The notes under the pieces: generated by a model | Seen by the model: only the letters and a program-made list of their open reading frames with translations | Told to the model about the DNA's origin: nothing | Database searches by the model: none | Translations under genes and position numbers: made by a program | Shown here: positions 15,360 to 24,503 of the stretch, piece after piece | Layout: the number at the start of each line of letters is the position of its first letter | Numbering within the stretch: the first letter of the stretch is position 1 | Origin: Legionellaceae bacterium | Lineage (GTDB): Bacteria; Pseudomonadota; Gammaproteobacteria; Legionellales; Legionellaceae | Length of the DNA stretch: 64,000 bases | Assembly: GCA_020831865.1 (NCBI GenBank) | Contig: JAFIFT010000005.1 | Span: 1-64,000, forward strand | Direction of reading: 5' to 3'

Positions 15360-18300
15360 TTAATGCCTCCTTTTTTTTGCTACCTGCATTGTTTTCTCAA
15401 TAATTTCATCCATTTGTTCCAAACTTAAAGATAAACCATAACGATCCTTAACTTTATCGTACAAAAAATCATCTATATCATTTATTGCTGACTTTTGAGC
15501 ATCACTATCATCCCAAAAATCTACCTTCCATTGGTTATCAATAATATCTACGATAGCTAAGGCAGTTTCTGAAGAAATCAGATTAATTTTCTCCAAACTT
15601 AAGTCATCATAATTCATGAAATACGGTTTGACTAAACCAAAATATGCACAAGCTTCATCATTATTTCTTATACTATCAGGTACATCGTCATGCTGTTTAG
15701 TGACAACTTTATTGCTAATATCAGTGACTTTATTGAGATATTCTAGATCGGACAATCGTCTCGCTCGAAAATCATCAATGGCATCTTGTATTAGTTTGGA
15801 GAATTTTGCATAAAAGGCTGGGTCTTCCTCCATTTTTTCAGTAATAGTTCGTTTGGTTGCATGCGCTATGGTGTCTGCCCTTGAGGCGGTGGTTTGAGTT
15901 GTATATACCCCCTGCGCTTCTTTTACCATATTAAAAGTAGCTTCATCAAAAATATTGACAGGTTCATTAAGCTTGGTAACTTCACTTGCTTGAATGTGAG
16001 TATCTAAAAGTTTCTTTATTCGAGGCTCATAATCCCTGTAATCGATAGATTCGGCATAGCGTAATTTAACGGCGGCCTTTAAATTTTGAAAACGTCTCAA
16101 ATCATTTTTATAATTTCTTAATTTCTGTTCATCAATTCCCATGATGAAATGTTCTGAGGAAAGAGCAATTCCCAATATCTTGCTGTATTCAGACAGGCGA
16201 TCATAAAATTCGTCTCGAAGCTCATCATCTGCCAGTAAAACCTCATAGGCTTCTTCATCTTTTGAGTTTTTCACCGATTTAAATAAGTCCCACAAATCTG
16301 AATATTTTTGGGGTAACTTGGCAATTTCTTCTTTGATAGGTATTAGTGTGCCTAACAAATCTTCTTCATCAAATCCTTCGAAAGCTTCATACATAGTAAG
16401 CGCTTTATCGAGCTCACCTAAAACACTTGCATAATCAACGATATAACCAAATTCTTTTCCTTCATGTAAACGATTAACTCGAGCTATAGCTTGTAATAGG
16501 GTATGTTCTTTTAGTTTTCTACAAAGATACAAAACGGTATTTCTTGGCGCATCAAAACCCGTCAATAATTTATCCACGACAATTAATATTTCTGGCTCCT
16601 CGCCATATTTAAACTGATTAATGATTTGTTTGGTATACTCCTCTTCAGAACCAAATCGCTTCATCATTTTGTTCCAAAACTTACCTACTTCATCAGTTGG
16701 ACCCTCATCAACTTCTTCATGACCTTCTCGTGTATCTGGGCTAGATATAATGACCTCTGAACTTACCAACCCAATTTCATTTAAAAATTGATGATACTTC
16801 AAAGCTGAAAGTTTAGTCGGAGCAACCAACTGAGCTTTAAAGCCAGTATCTTGCCAATTTTCCCGAAAGTGCTCACTGATATCAAAAGCCCTCATATAAA
16901 TAACCTGATCAGCCTTATTAAGTTCATCAGCTCGAGCATATTTCTTTTTCAAATCCGCTTTTTGTTCTATCGTCAAATTGGTCGTATGTCTATCAAACCA
17001 TAAATCTATTGCCGCTTTATTTTGTTCCATTTCTACATGCCTGCCTTCATACAATAAAGGTAAGACAGCTTCATCAACAACAGCTTGTTTAATGGAATAG
17101 TGTGGTTCTATCAAACCGCCAAATTTAGCAAAATTATTTTTTTCCTTTTTAAGAAGGGGGGTGCCTGTAAAGCCGAGATAGCATGCATTAGGTAGCATTT
17201 GGCGCATACGTGCAGCTAAAGAACCAAAATTTGTTCTATGACTTTCGTCAACTAAAACAAAAATATCACTAGATGTGTCCTCAAATTTTTCTGCAACCCA
17301 ACCTTTATCAAATTTATTAATAATGGTTGTAATAATACCGACTTTGTTTTTTAGGTGCTTAACTAAATTTCTCCCAGACTTAGCTCGTTCTTTACTTAAT
17401 CCACATGCTGTAAAAGTATTTCCTAATTGTCTATCAAGATCATCTCGGTCAGTCACCAAAATTATTCTGGGGTTTTGTAGCTCAGAGTCTAATACCATCG
17501 AGCGCGCCAACATAACCATGGTTAATGACTTTCCTGAACCCTGTGTATGCCAGATAATACCGCCTTTTCTCTGACCTTGAGCGTCGACTCGTTTTATTCT
17601 GTCCAGGGTTGAGCGAACAACAAAAAATTGCTGATAGCGAGCAATTTTTTTTAGACCCCCATCAAAAATGGTGAAATGATAAGCCAATTCTAATAAACGC
17701 TCCGGACGACATAAACTGTAAATTGATCGATCTTGCTCAGTTATGAGTCTCTTACCTTCATACTCCAACTCATCAAAATACTGACGAGCAACAGCAAACT
17801 CTCCAGAAAAAAGAGCATCTTTTTGAATTGATTTTAAAGGAGTATTTATACTCTTGTCGATTTCTACATCACGATCTTTCTGCTCTTTCCATACACCCCA
17901 AAATTTCTTTTGAGTCCCAGAAGTTGCATACATTGCAGCATTTTTATTGACAGCGACGACAAGTTGTACATAGGTGAATAGGCGGGAAATATAGTCATCC
18001 CCTTGGTTACGAATACTTTGTGAGATAGCTTGTTCAACCTCTACTTTGGGTGACTTGCATTCCAATACACAAAAGGGGATACCATTTACAAATAGGACTA
18101 TATCTGGTCTTGCAGTTTCTGTACTTCGATTTCTTTCTACTGCAAATTCAGGTGTAACATGAAAAACATTGTTGAAAGGATTTTTCCAATCAATATAGTT
18201 TAAATTGAAACTCTTAGAATCACCATCAATGGTTTGTTCCAAAGCAGTACCTAAGGTTAGTAAATCATAAATTATTTCATTGGTTCTTTGTAACCCATCG

Positions 18301-18557
18301 TAACGGATACTTTTAAGTTTCTGAATTGCGGATTGAATATTTTCTTCACTGAATAGATATTGATTCTCTTTGTAGGAAATCCGATTTATTCTTTTTAACT
18401 GACTACGTAAAATTCCTTCAAGCAATACATTGGCGGTACGTCCGCCTCTTTCAATTAATGCCTGTTCTGGCTTTAAATATTCATAGCCTAAGTGGATTAA
18501 CTGTTGAAGGACTGGGATTTGAGATAAATATTCTTCATCAAATATAAATCCATTCAT
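15360..18557 (-). CDS. hsdR: Type I restriction enzyme R subunit
   Basis: 1065 residues from ATG 18557 (GGGGAG 7 bases upstream; the frame extends further, but without a ribosome-binding site). The N-terminal nuclease domain shows 'ARPDIVLFVNGIPFCVLECK' (D...ExK). The helicase domains carry Walker A 'HTQGSGKS', the DEAD-like 'VDESHR', 'GFTGTPLL' and 'QAIARVNR' (motif VI). It translocates DNA and cuts unmodified DNA as part of the HsdR2M2S1 complex. The last gene in the operon is the YgjP-like peptidase, and the preceding one is SIR2-like. One base separates it from the stop of that gene, so translational coupling is likely. Confidence 0.93.
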   Translation of the reverse strand: MNGFIFDEEYLSQIPVLQQLIHLGYEYLKPEQALIERGGRTANVLLEGILRSQLKRINRISYKENQYLFSEENIQSAIQKLKSIRYDGLQRTNEIIYDLLTLGTALEQTIDGDSKSFNLNYIDWKNPFNNVFHVTPEFAVERNRSTETARPDIVLFVNGIPFCVLECKSPKVEVEQAISQSIRNQGDDYISRLFTYVQLVVAVNKNAAMYATSGTQKKFWGVWKEQKDRDVEIDKSINTPLKSIQKDALFSGEFAVARQYFDELEYEGKRLITEQDRSIYSLCRPERLLELAYHFTIFDGGLKKIARYQQFFVVRSTLDRIKRVDAQGQRKGGIIWHTQGSGKSLTMVMLARSMVLDSELQNPRIILVTDRDDLDRQLGNTFTACGLSKERAKSGRNLVKHLKNKVGIITTIINKFDKGWVAEKFEDTSSDIFVLVDESHRTNFGSLAARMRQMLPNACYLGFTGTPLLKKEKNNFAKFGGLIEPHYSIKQAVVDEAVLPLLYEGRHVEMEQNKAAIDLWFDRHTTNLTIEQKADLKKKYARADELNKADQVIYMRAFDISEHFRENWQDTGFKAQLVAPTKLSALKYHQFLNEIGLVSSEVIISSPDTREGHEEVDEGPTDEVGKFWNKMMKRFGSEEEYTKQIINQFKYGEEPEILIVVDKLLTGFDAPRNTVLYLCRKLKEHTLLQAIARVNRLHEGKEFGYIVDYASVLGELDKALTMYEAFEGFDEEDLLGTLIPIKEEIAKLPQKYSDLWDLFKSVKNSKDEEAYEVLLADDELRDEFYDRLSEYSKILGIALSSEHFIMGIDEQKLRNYKNDLRRFQNLKAAVKLRYAESIDYRDYEPRIKKLLDTHIQASEVTKLNEPVNIFDEATFNMVKEAQGVYTTQTTASRADTIAHATKRTITEKMEEDPAFYAKFSKLIQDAIDDFRARRLSDLEYLNKVTDISNKVVTKQHDDVPDSIRNNDEACAYFGLVKPYFMNYDDLSLEKINLISSETALAIVDIIDNQWKVDFWDDSDAQKSAINDIDDFLYDKVKDRYGLSLSLEQMDEIIEKTMQVAKKRRH

Positions 18558-18558
18558 T

Positions 18559-19536
18559 TTAATCTCCCCACACTTGAGCACTTTGAGCATCATAGAAATG
18601 AACTGAAAGAGGAGTCTTGTCCTTTCGAAGTGCGGCTAAATTTTTAGCTTTTTGGATTATTCGTTTATTGTTATCATTAGCGGGATCTCCAAAGATACTC
18701 ACAAATAAATTACTAATAGTTCCTTTTCCAATCCTATTATGATAAAGATATGATTGATGTTTGATCTTTTTTAATTTTTGCTTGCTTTCACCTTCGGCAA
18801 TAAACAAAGGATATTTATCATCATTTAAGGCATCTCTGGCCTGTTCGACTAAAGGCATTCCTGTATTAACCCAAGTGAATTTTTCAAGCTCTATACCATT
18901 GTCAAACAAATGCAGAGCCCCATGCAGATAATAAACATTTTGTGAACGATCATATGCCTCATTCATCCATACTATATAATTGGCTTCAGGTTCATCACGG
19001 CCAAAACCATCGCTGGTATTTATTATGGGTTCTTTTTCAACATCTTTGTCACGATGCATCATTGTCCAATATAGAAGCAAATCATAATTAAGGGTATATA
19101 TTTTCCCCTTCATTCCATTACCTACAAAATTTGCTAAAAAACGTCTACATGTATCAAATTTTTCATTTAATATAGCGCTAGGATTAGCTGGATGGTTATC
19201 TGCTATAGTTGATATTAAAATCTCTTTAAGGCTATCCGCATGGGAGTTTAATTTTGCTAAAATATTCACATCATCAGGTAAGTAGAATGGTAAAACTTGC
19301 TTGGTATGAAGAATCATCTTAATAATGGATTCAAAGTCTTTCGTCCCTAATTGTTCAAACAAAGAATGAACCTCTTTCATTTCTCTTTTGATTCGGTTTT
19401 CTGCTTCCAGATATAGACTGTGATAATTAAAAATTTTGGGTTCACAGGCGATACTAAATCCATTACCTAATAATAAATATCGAGTAGTATCTTGAGTGCG
19501 CTGAATGGCTTGTTGGAATGTTAAGAGTTTAGTCAT
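18559..19536 (-). CDS. SIR2-like DUF4917 protein inside the hsd operon
   Basis: 325 residues. 'LLLGNGFSIA' (21-30) resembles the NAD-binding start of SIR2-like domains, 'IYTLNYDLLLYW' (about 146-157) the TxNYD box, and 'VYYLHGALHLF' the catalytic-His region (H205). The whole matches the DUF4917 family. SIR2-like proteins in several antiphage systems destroy NAD+ on infection. Here the gene sits between hsdS and hsdR with an 8-base overlap upstream and one base downstream, so it belongs to the operon. A linked abortive back-up to restriction is a reasonable inference. Enzyme activity is not proven. Confidence 0.7.
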   Translation of the reverse strand: MTKLLTFQQAIQRTQDTTRYLLLGNGFSIACEPKIFNYHSLYLEAENRIKREMKEVHSLFEQLGTKDFESIIKMILHTKQVLPFYLPDDVNILAKLNSHADSLKEILISTIADNHPANPSAILNEKFDTCRRFLANFVGNGMKGKIYTLNYDLLLYWTMMHRDKDVEKEPIINTSDGFGRDEPEANYIVWMNEAYDRSQNVYYLHGALHLFDNGIELEKFTWVNTGMPLVEQARDALNDDKYPLFIAEGESKQKLKKIKHQSYLYHNRIGKGTISNLFVSIFGDPANDNNKRIIQKAKNLAALRKDKTPLSVHFYDAQSAQVWGD

Positions 19537-20731
19537 GCGTAACTCCTGAATTCACTGTCCATTCACCCGTTAATAGCTTTTGCATTAATCCTTGTTTTTG
19601 TTGAGAGTATTTATCTAATAATTTTTTTAGTAGACTAATTTCTTGTTGGGCATAATTGAGATTCCTCGCAATATTTTTTTGGATTTCAAGATTAGGAAGG
19701 GGGATCCGAATAGCAGCAAAATCACGAAAGCTTACAGTTTCACGAACACTACCTTGGGCAGAATTTTTAATTCTTTGTTTTGCTTCAAATGAAGAAAGCC
19801 AATGAAGAAAGTAATCGCTTTCTATTTGTGAGTTATCGAGTTGGAATACAGTATACATTGGGCTTAATACACCACTATCCCAATCATCAAGTCTTGCTAT
19901 AGACCCTACATTTATTCTTGATGGGTTATATGCAAATTCACCTTTTTTGACCACCTTATAATTACTTAGATTATCACTGGCAACACGTCTTTCAAATTTA
20001 TCATGAGGTAAAACAAAGCCTTTTGTATTGGTAACGCTTAGAACATGATTTATATTATGATGTCCATTTCGAATAGAAACTTCATCTATAAAACTAGAAA
20101 GATGAACCATTCTATGTAAGCTTGTAGTTATTGTTATAGAAACTAGCCACTCAAACTGTTTTTCTTTGGCAGCTATTAAGGCTTCAGTTTTTTTTATAGC
20201 GTTATCAAAAGTTAATAGTATTTTAGAAATTTTTATTTGCTCTGATTTTGTAGGAATTAGGACTTGGATTTTATTCAGGTCCTTTTGACCAATATTCGAA
20301 CGCACAACCCCCTGAGATCTTCTAATCATTTCCTTTCGAATATAATTAACTTGAAAAAAATATGCTGAAAATTCAGGAAGCAGTAGTTTTTTCTTTTGAC
20401 GACCTCTAATAACAAAACCTCCAAAAGTAATGGGCTCATTGCTCATATAGACAGATGAATAAGCAATTTCTGACTCAATTTCAGAGGTTCTATTAAATAA
20501 GATATCTCCATAAATAACAGAATATTCTTCTTTTTGTTTCTCCGAGGCTTTAACTGCCCCGACTATATCTTCTTTTTTTAAGAAATTATTTTTGAAAATA
20601 TCCATTACGTTAACGAACTTAGTTCCAGCCCCATAAGCTGACTTATCAGCATTAATACCATTTTTGAATCCCATGAAGTCACCAAGAGATACCTGTAACC
20701 AGTGGTTTGAAAGTGTTGCTGTGTTACTCAT
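19529..20731 (-). CDS. hsdS: Type I restriction specificity subunit S
   Basis: 400 residues with two target-recognition domains separated by conserved helices: the first ends at 'TKSEQIKISKILLTFDNAIKKTEALIAAKEKQFEWL' and the second at 'NLEIQKNIARNLNYAQQEISLLKKLLDKYSQQKQGLMQKLLTG'. Such Q-rich helical segments are the spacers that set the distance between the two half-sites of the recognition sequence. It overlaps the end of rhuM by 8 bases and the SIR2-like start by 8 bases. It directs both methylation and cutting. The target sequence cannot be predicted. Confidence 0.9.
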   Translation of the reverse strand: MSNTATLSNHWLQVSLGDFMGFKNGINADKSAYGAGTKFVNVMDIFKNNFLKKEDIVGAVKASEKQKEEYSVIYGDILFNRTSEIESEIAYSSVYMSNEPITFGGFVIRGRQKKKLLLPEFSAYFFQVNYIRKEMIRRSQGVVRSNIGQKDLNKIQVLIPTKSEQIKISKILLTFDNAIKKTEALIAAKEKQFEWLVSITITTSLHRMVHLSSFIDEVSIRNGHHNINHVLSVTNTKGFVLPHDKFERRVASDNLSNYKVVKKGEFAYNPSRINVGSIARLDDWDSGVLSPMYTVFQLDNSQIESDYFLHWLSSFEAKQRIKNSAQGSVRETVSFRDFAAIRIPLPNLEIQKNIARNLNYAQQEISLLKKLLDKYSQQKQGLMQKLLTGEWTVNSGVTHD

Positions 20732-21776
20732 CTCTATTTACCTTACTTTTAATATCTTTTTTTTCAATTATCTTAGTCATCCGATCAAAATCAGACTCAA
20801 ACAAGCGATCTTGAATAATACGATATTTCTCAAATTCACTCTCAGCATGTTTTTTGGCAATTTTAGCACTGATTTTTCCTGCATTTTTCAATACTTCTCG
20901 CTCATCAAATTCTAGGAATTTATCTAATCGTGTTGCCCAGTCTTCCATAGTCATGGGAATTCCTCTTCTTGCTCTGTCCTCAGCTAATTCTAAATAAGCA
21001 TTCACGATACGACCGAGTGAATCTAGTTCTTCCGGAGTAAGGTAATTTTTGGCTATGCCAACATCAGTCTTTAATATTTTCCCTTCAGCTCCTCCTTCCC
21101 AACTGGTAAGCCCCATATGAGGCTTGGTGCTATCAGCTCGCGTTTTAATCAATTCTGATGCGGTTTGCCCATGAATAGCAAAATGCAGTTTATTTTGAAC
21201 TTTGGCAAAAAAGTCGCGCGTTGTCGGTGCGTCTTTATTATAATCAACACTCGTAGCGTAAATGTCGGTGATTTTTTGGTAAAACCGACGTTCACTTAGT
21301 CGAATTTCCCTTATTTCGGCTAATAAGCGTTCAAAGTAGTCCTCACCTAGAAAACCACCATTTTCAAGACGCTTTTTATCTATTACATAGCCTTTGACAG
21401 CAAATTCACGTAAAACTTGTGTCGCCCATTGCCTGAATTGGGTTGCTCGCTTTGAATTAACTCGATAACCTACTGATATAATGGCATCCAAATTATAGAA
21501 TTGTGTGTTATAGTTTTTGCCATCACTGGCAGTTATCCGGAATTTCCGGATAACTACATCCTCTTGAAGCTCACCACTTGAGAAAATATTCTGCAAGTGT
21601 TCATTTACTGTACGAACATTTACATCAAATAATTCACCCATTAGCTTTTGAGTCAACCAGATGGATTCATCTTCATAACGTACCTCAATACCATCTTCAC
21701 CAGCTTGCTGAGTAAAAATCAGAAATTCCGCAGTACTATTTCTAATCATTAGTTTTTTGGGTTTTTCATCACTCAT
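20724..21776 (-). CDS. rhuM: RhuM-family protein in the hsd operon
   Basis: 350 residues with the RhuM signature: 'IWLTQKLMGELFDVNVRTVNEHLQNIF', 'FYNLDAIISVGYRVNSKRATQFRQWATQVLREF' and 'YFERLLAEIREIRLSERRFYQKITDIYATSVDY'. The N-terminal part looks like a KilA/ANT-type DNA-binding unit. RhuM proteins were named from a Salmonella pathogenicity island and are frequent inside type I restriction and other mobile operons; their molecular role is unknown. It overlaps hsdM by 4 bases (ATGA) and hsdS by 8 bases, so expression is coupled. Confidence 0.85.
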   Translation of the reverse strand: MSDEKPKKLMIRNSTAEFLIFTQQAGEDGIEVRYEDESIWLTQKLMGELFDVNVRTVNEHLQNIFSSGELQEDVVIRKFRITASDGKNYNTQFYNLDAIISVGYRVNSKRATQFRQWATQVLREFAVKGYVIDKKRLENGGFLGEDYFERLLAEIREIRLSERRFYQKITDIYATSVDYNKDAPTTRDFFAKVQNKLHFAIHGQTASELIKTRADSTKPHMGLTSWEGGAEGKILKTDVGIAKNYLTPEELDSLGRIVNAYLELAEDRARRGIPMTMEDWATRLDKFLEFDEREVLKNAGKISAKIAKKHAESEFEKYRIIQDRLFESDFDRMTKIIEKKDIKSKVNRDE

Positions 21777-23284
21777 GCCACGACCTCTTTTAATAATTCA
21801 GCCATTTGACCACGGACTTCAGCCAATTCTTTTTCAAGTGCTTCGATTTCAGCTTGAACTGCTTTAATATCGATTTCAGCTTCCTCTTCAAAGGTATCAA
21901 CATAACGTGGAATATTGAGGTTGAAGTCGTTTTCCTTAATTTCAGCAAAACTTGCAAGATGTGAATACTTATCAATTTCTTCACGAGATTGGTAAGTGCT
22001 AACTATTTTGTCCAAGTGTTCATCTAACAGAGTATTTTGGTTTTTCCCAGCCTGATATTCATTGCTGGCATCAATGAACAAAACATCCTTTCTATTCTCG
22101 TTTGCACCATCTTTTTCTCGAGATCGATCAAAGATTAATATTGCAACTGGAATGCTTGTGGTCGGAAACAGATTATTGGGTAAGCCGATAACAGCATCTA
22201 ACAAATTATCTTCGATCAACTTTTGACGAATACGTCCTTCGGCAGCGCCCCGGAAAAGAACGCCATGCGGCACGACTACGGCAACACGACCTTCTTTTTC
22301 AATAGCAGCTTCAACCATATGGCTGACAAAAGCAAAATCTGCTTTTGATTTTGGTGGCATCCCACGCCAGAAACGGTTGTAGGTATCTTTCTCAACTTCA
22401 TCGTAGCCCCACTTATCTAATGAAAAGGGAGGGTTGGCAACGACATTATCAAACTTCATTAATCGGTTATTTTCAACCAAAGAAGGGCCAGTTAAAGTAT
22501 TGCACCATTCAATACGAGCAGAATCAGCGCCATGTAAAAACATATTCATCCTAGCCAGCGCCCAAGTGCTGCCATTAACCTCCATCCCATAAAGAGAGAA
22601 GTTCCTGTCTCCTACTTGTTTTGCTGCCTCTATTAATAATCCTGCTGAGCCACACGCAGGATCACAAATGCGAGCTCCTGATTTTGGAGCACTTAATTTT
22701 GCCACCAGTTCAGATACTTTATGAGGTGTATAGAATTCACCGGCTTTTTTTCCGGCATCTGAGGCAAATCGTTCTATAAGATAAATATAGGTATTTCCTA
22801 TGACATCTTCAGAAACTAGACTTGGTCGCATATTCAGAGATGGTTTATTAAAGTCTTCTAATAAGGTTTTGAGGCGTCGGTTTCTATCCTTAGTTTTGCC
22901 TAGGTTAGCTTCACTATTAAAATCGATGTTTCGAAAAACCCCTTCTAATTTGACTTTGTTCGCCGTTTCAATCGAATCCAGGGCAATATTAATTAATTCC
23001 CCAATATTTGCTTCATTACGTTTATCATATAAGTCATAAAAACTACTGCCTTCTGGTAATAAAAAGCGCTCACGTTCAAGCTTGCGTCGAATTCGGATAT
23101 CATCGTTTCCATATTCCTTTCTATATTCTTCATAATGATCGTTCCATACATCTGAAATATATTTTACAAATAATGTGACGAGTATGTAGTCTTTATATTG
23201 AGCGGGATCAACTACGCCTCGGAAAGTGTCACAAGCTGCCCATGCGGCATTATTAATGTCTTTTTGATAAATCTGTGTTGTCAT
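21773..23284 (-). CDS. hsdM: Type I restriction methyltransferase subunit M
   Basis: 503 residues from ATG 23284 (AAGGA 8 bases upstream); a further upstream ATG at 23326 lacks a site. The N-terminal HsdM_N segment 'AAWAACDTFRGVVDPAQYKDYILVTLFVKYISDVW' is followed by the N6-adenine methylase motifs 'CDPACGSAGLLIEAA' (motif I, SAM binding) and 'VVANPPFSLDKW' (motif IV, NPPF). The last ~50 residues form a coiled coil. It methylates adenine at the site chosen by HsdS. It is the first core gene of the hsdM-rhuM-hsdS-SIR2-hsdR-ygjP operon. Confidence 0.93.
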   Translation of the reverse strand: MTTQIYQKDINNAAWAACDTFRGVVDPAQYKDYILVTLFVKYISDVWNDHYEEYRKEYGNDDIRIRRKLERERFLLPEGSSFYDLYDKRNEANIGELINIALDSIETANKVKLEGVFRNIDFNSEANLGKTKDRNRRLKTLLEDFNKPSLNMRPSLVSEDVIGNTYIYLIERFASDAGKKAGEFYTPHKVSELVAKLSAPKSGARICDPACGSAGLLIEAAKQVGDRNFSLYGMEVNGSTWALARMNMFLHGADSARIEWCNTLTGPSLVENNRLMKFDNVVANPPFSLDKWGYDEVEKDTYNRFWRGMPPKSKADFAFVSHMVEAAIEKEGRVAVVVPHGVLFRGAAEGRIRQKLIEDNLLDAVIGLPNNLFPTTSIPVAILIFDRSREKDGANENRKDVLFIDASNEYQAGKNQNTLLDEHLDKIVSTYQSREEIDKYSHLASFAEIKENDFNLNIPRYVDTFEEEAEIDIKAVQAEIEALEKELAEVRGQMAELLKEVVA

Positions 23285-23354
23285 CTGGAAATCCTTACTG
23301 TTATTTGTGGACTGATTACAGCCCACTATCAGGTAAAATTAATCTAACGTAACG

Positions 23355-23600
23355 TTACCCTTTAATATTTCTGGGATCATGGCCATGGCTATCTTTGCGC
23401 TGAATAACACCATCTTTTCCATGAATAACCAATTCAGAACCTTCTTTTTTACTTTGTTCTCTGGCCGCAACTTCAGCTTCTTGCTTTGTTGAATACACGC
23501 TGCTAGCTCTTGTCGAACCACCTTTTTTATTTGCCCAACCATCCCCGTGTGGTACAACGTGACGTGTAGTGCTATTGTGTGATTTTGATTTTTTTGCCAT
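23355..23600 (-). CDS. DUF2188 small basic protein
   Basis: 81 residues. It starts MAKKSKSHN and reads 'HVVPHGDGWANKKGGSTRAS' and 'TKQEAEVAAREQSKKEGSELVIHGKDGVIQRKDSHG', the compact fold of DUF2188 proteins, which end in a 'HG-x2-G-x-I-x4-S-x-G' box. AAGGTAG lies upstream of the ATG at 23600. It sits between the half-HsdS gene and hsdM on the same strand. DUF2188 genes are common in mobile islands and stress loci. The role is unknown. Confidence 0.75.
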   Translation of the reverse strand: MAKKSKSHNSTTRHVVPHGDGWANKKGGSTRASSVYSTKQEAEVAAREQSKKEGSELVIHGKDGVIQRKDSHGHDPRNIKG

Positions 23601-23678
23601 AATCTACCTTTCTGTTTTTTTGTATAAATACTCAATGTTGCTGCAACAGCATTGAGTCCATTATCCCAGTAACTACAA

Positions 23679-24257
23679 TTACTGGGAATTCGTTGCAATC
23701 CGTAACATATATCCTTTTATTAATTGACTTTTTCTTTCACTAAGCTTTTTCATAAGATTTTGTTCTCGATTTAATAACTGATCCAATTCAAGAATCCTTT
23801 TTTGCTTTTTTAGGCTTGGTATTGTGATGTCTAATTCATCTAACTCTTGCTTCTCAATCATTTTTACGCTGGTGCCTTGAGCAAGGCGTTGAATTTTAAT
23901 TTGCATTTCTTGTTGATTAATCAACCAGCATAAGTAAGCGGGGAGAATATTGCTGTCTGTAACTCTGATTCTAATTAAGGGTGCTGCTAACAGAGCATTT
24001 TCAACCGGATCTTGAATAAAAGCAGCGGTATTTGTATGACCTCTGGAACGAAATACAATATCGTTCTGTTTGATTTGATATTGCTCTTTGATATCATCCA
24101 ATTTAATTGAAACAAGATCCTCAGAAGATAATATGTTGTCTTCTGTCAAATCCTTCATTTGGATAACAATAGTATTTCCAGTTGAGTCAGGAACAATTTT
24201 GCCTCTAAATGAAAACCCCATTTGTATTGAGGCAACGGTATTTAATTTGACTTTCAT
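23679..24257 (-). CDS. Single-TRD (half) HsdS-like protein
   Basis: 192 residues from ATG 24257 (AAGTGGA 5 bases upstream; ATG 24266 is also possible). It resembles one half of an HsdS subunit: one target-recognition domain with 'NDIVFRSRGHTN' and 'PLIRIRVTDSNILPAYLCWLIN', then the conserved helix 'IPSLKKQKRILELDQLLNREQNLMKKL'. A homologue with the same length opens the second type I locus (57307-57897). It precedes DUF2188 and hsdM. It could pair with itself or with HsdM to give a second specificity, or act as a regulator. Both ideas are inference. Confidence 0.65.
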   Translation of the reverse strand: MKVKLNTVASIQMGFSFRGKIVPDSTGNTIVIQMKDLTEDNILSSEDLVSIKLDDIKEQYQIKQNDIVFRSRGHTNTAAFIQDPVENALLAAPLIRIRVTDSNILPAYLCWLINQQEMQIKIQRLAQGTSVKMIEKQELDELDITIPSLKKQKRILELDQLLNREQNLMKKLSERKSQLIKGYMLRIATNSQ

Positions 24258-24275
24258 AGCATCCACTTAATTATG

Positions 24276-24363
24276 CTGTAATAGCGTTACTGCCTATATT
24301 TTAAGTATAATTGAGGGATGAAATTTCGTCAAGTTTATTTTGCAGTAATTTGTTTACTGCAAA
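24276..24363. promoter_or_regulatory. Palindromes upstream of the half-HsdS gene
   Basis: TTTGCAGTAA-TTTGT-TTACTGCAAA (24339-24363) is a perfect 10-base inverted repeat. CTGTAA-TAGCG-TTACTG (24276-24292) is a near copy of its core, 19 bases before the start codon at 24257. A third related palindrome, CCCAGTAA-CTACAA-TTACTGGG, overlaps the stop codon of the half-HsdS gene (23665-23686). The shared core GTAA-N5/6-TTAC suggests one DNA-binding protein. The rest of 24258-24503 holds no gene. Confidence 0.45.
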
Positions 24364-24503
24364 TTCGGATATTTTTTGATTTCACGTATTACATTGATTT
24401 AACATAGAAAAAAGGGGATCTATAACTTATTTATAAAACAATTTTCTCCTATAGAGTCGAAAAGGTCTTTATAATAGGGTTCATTTTCAATATTCGCTTT
24501 AGC

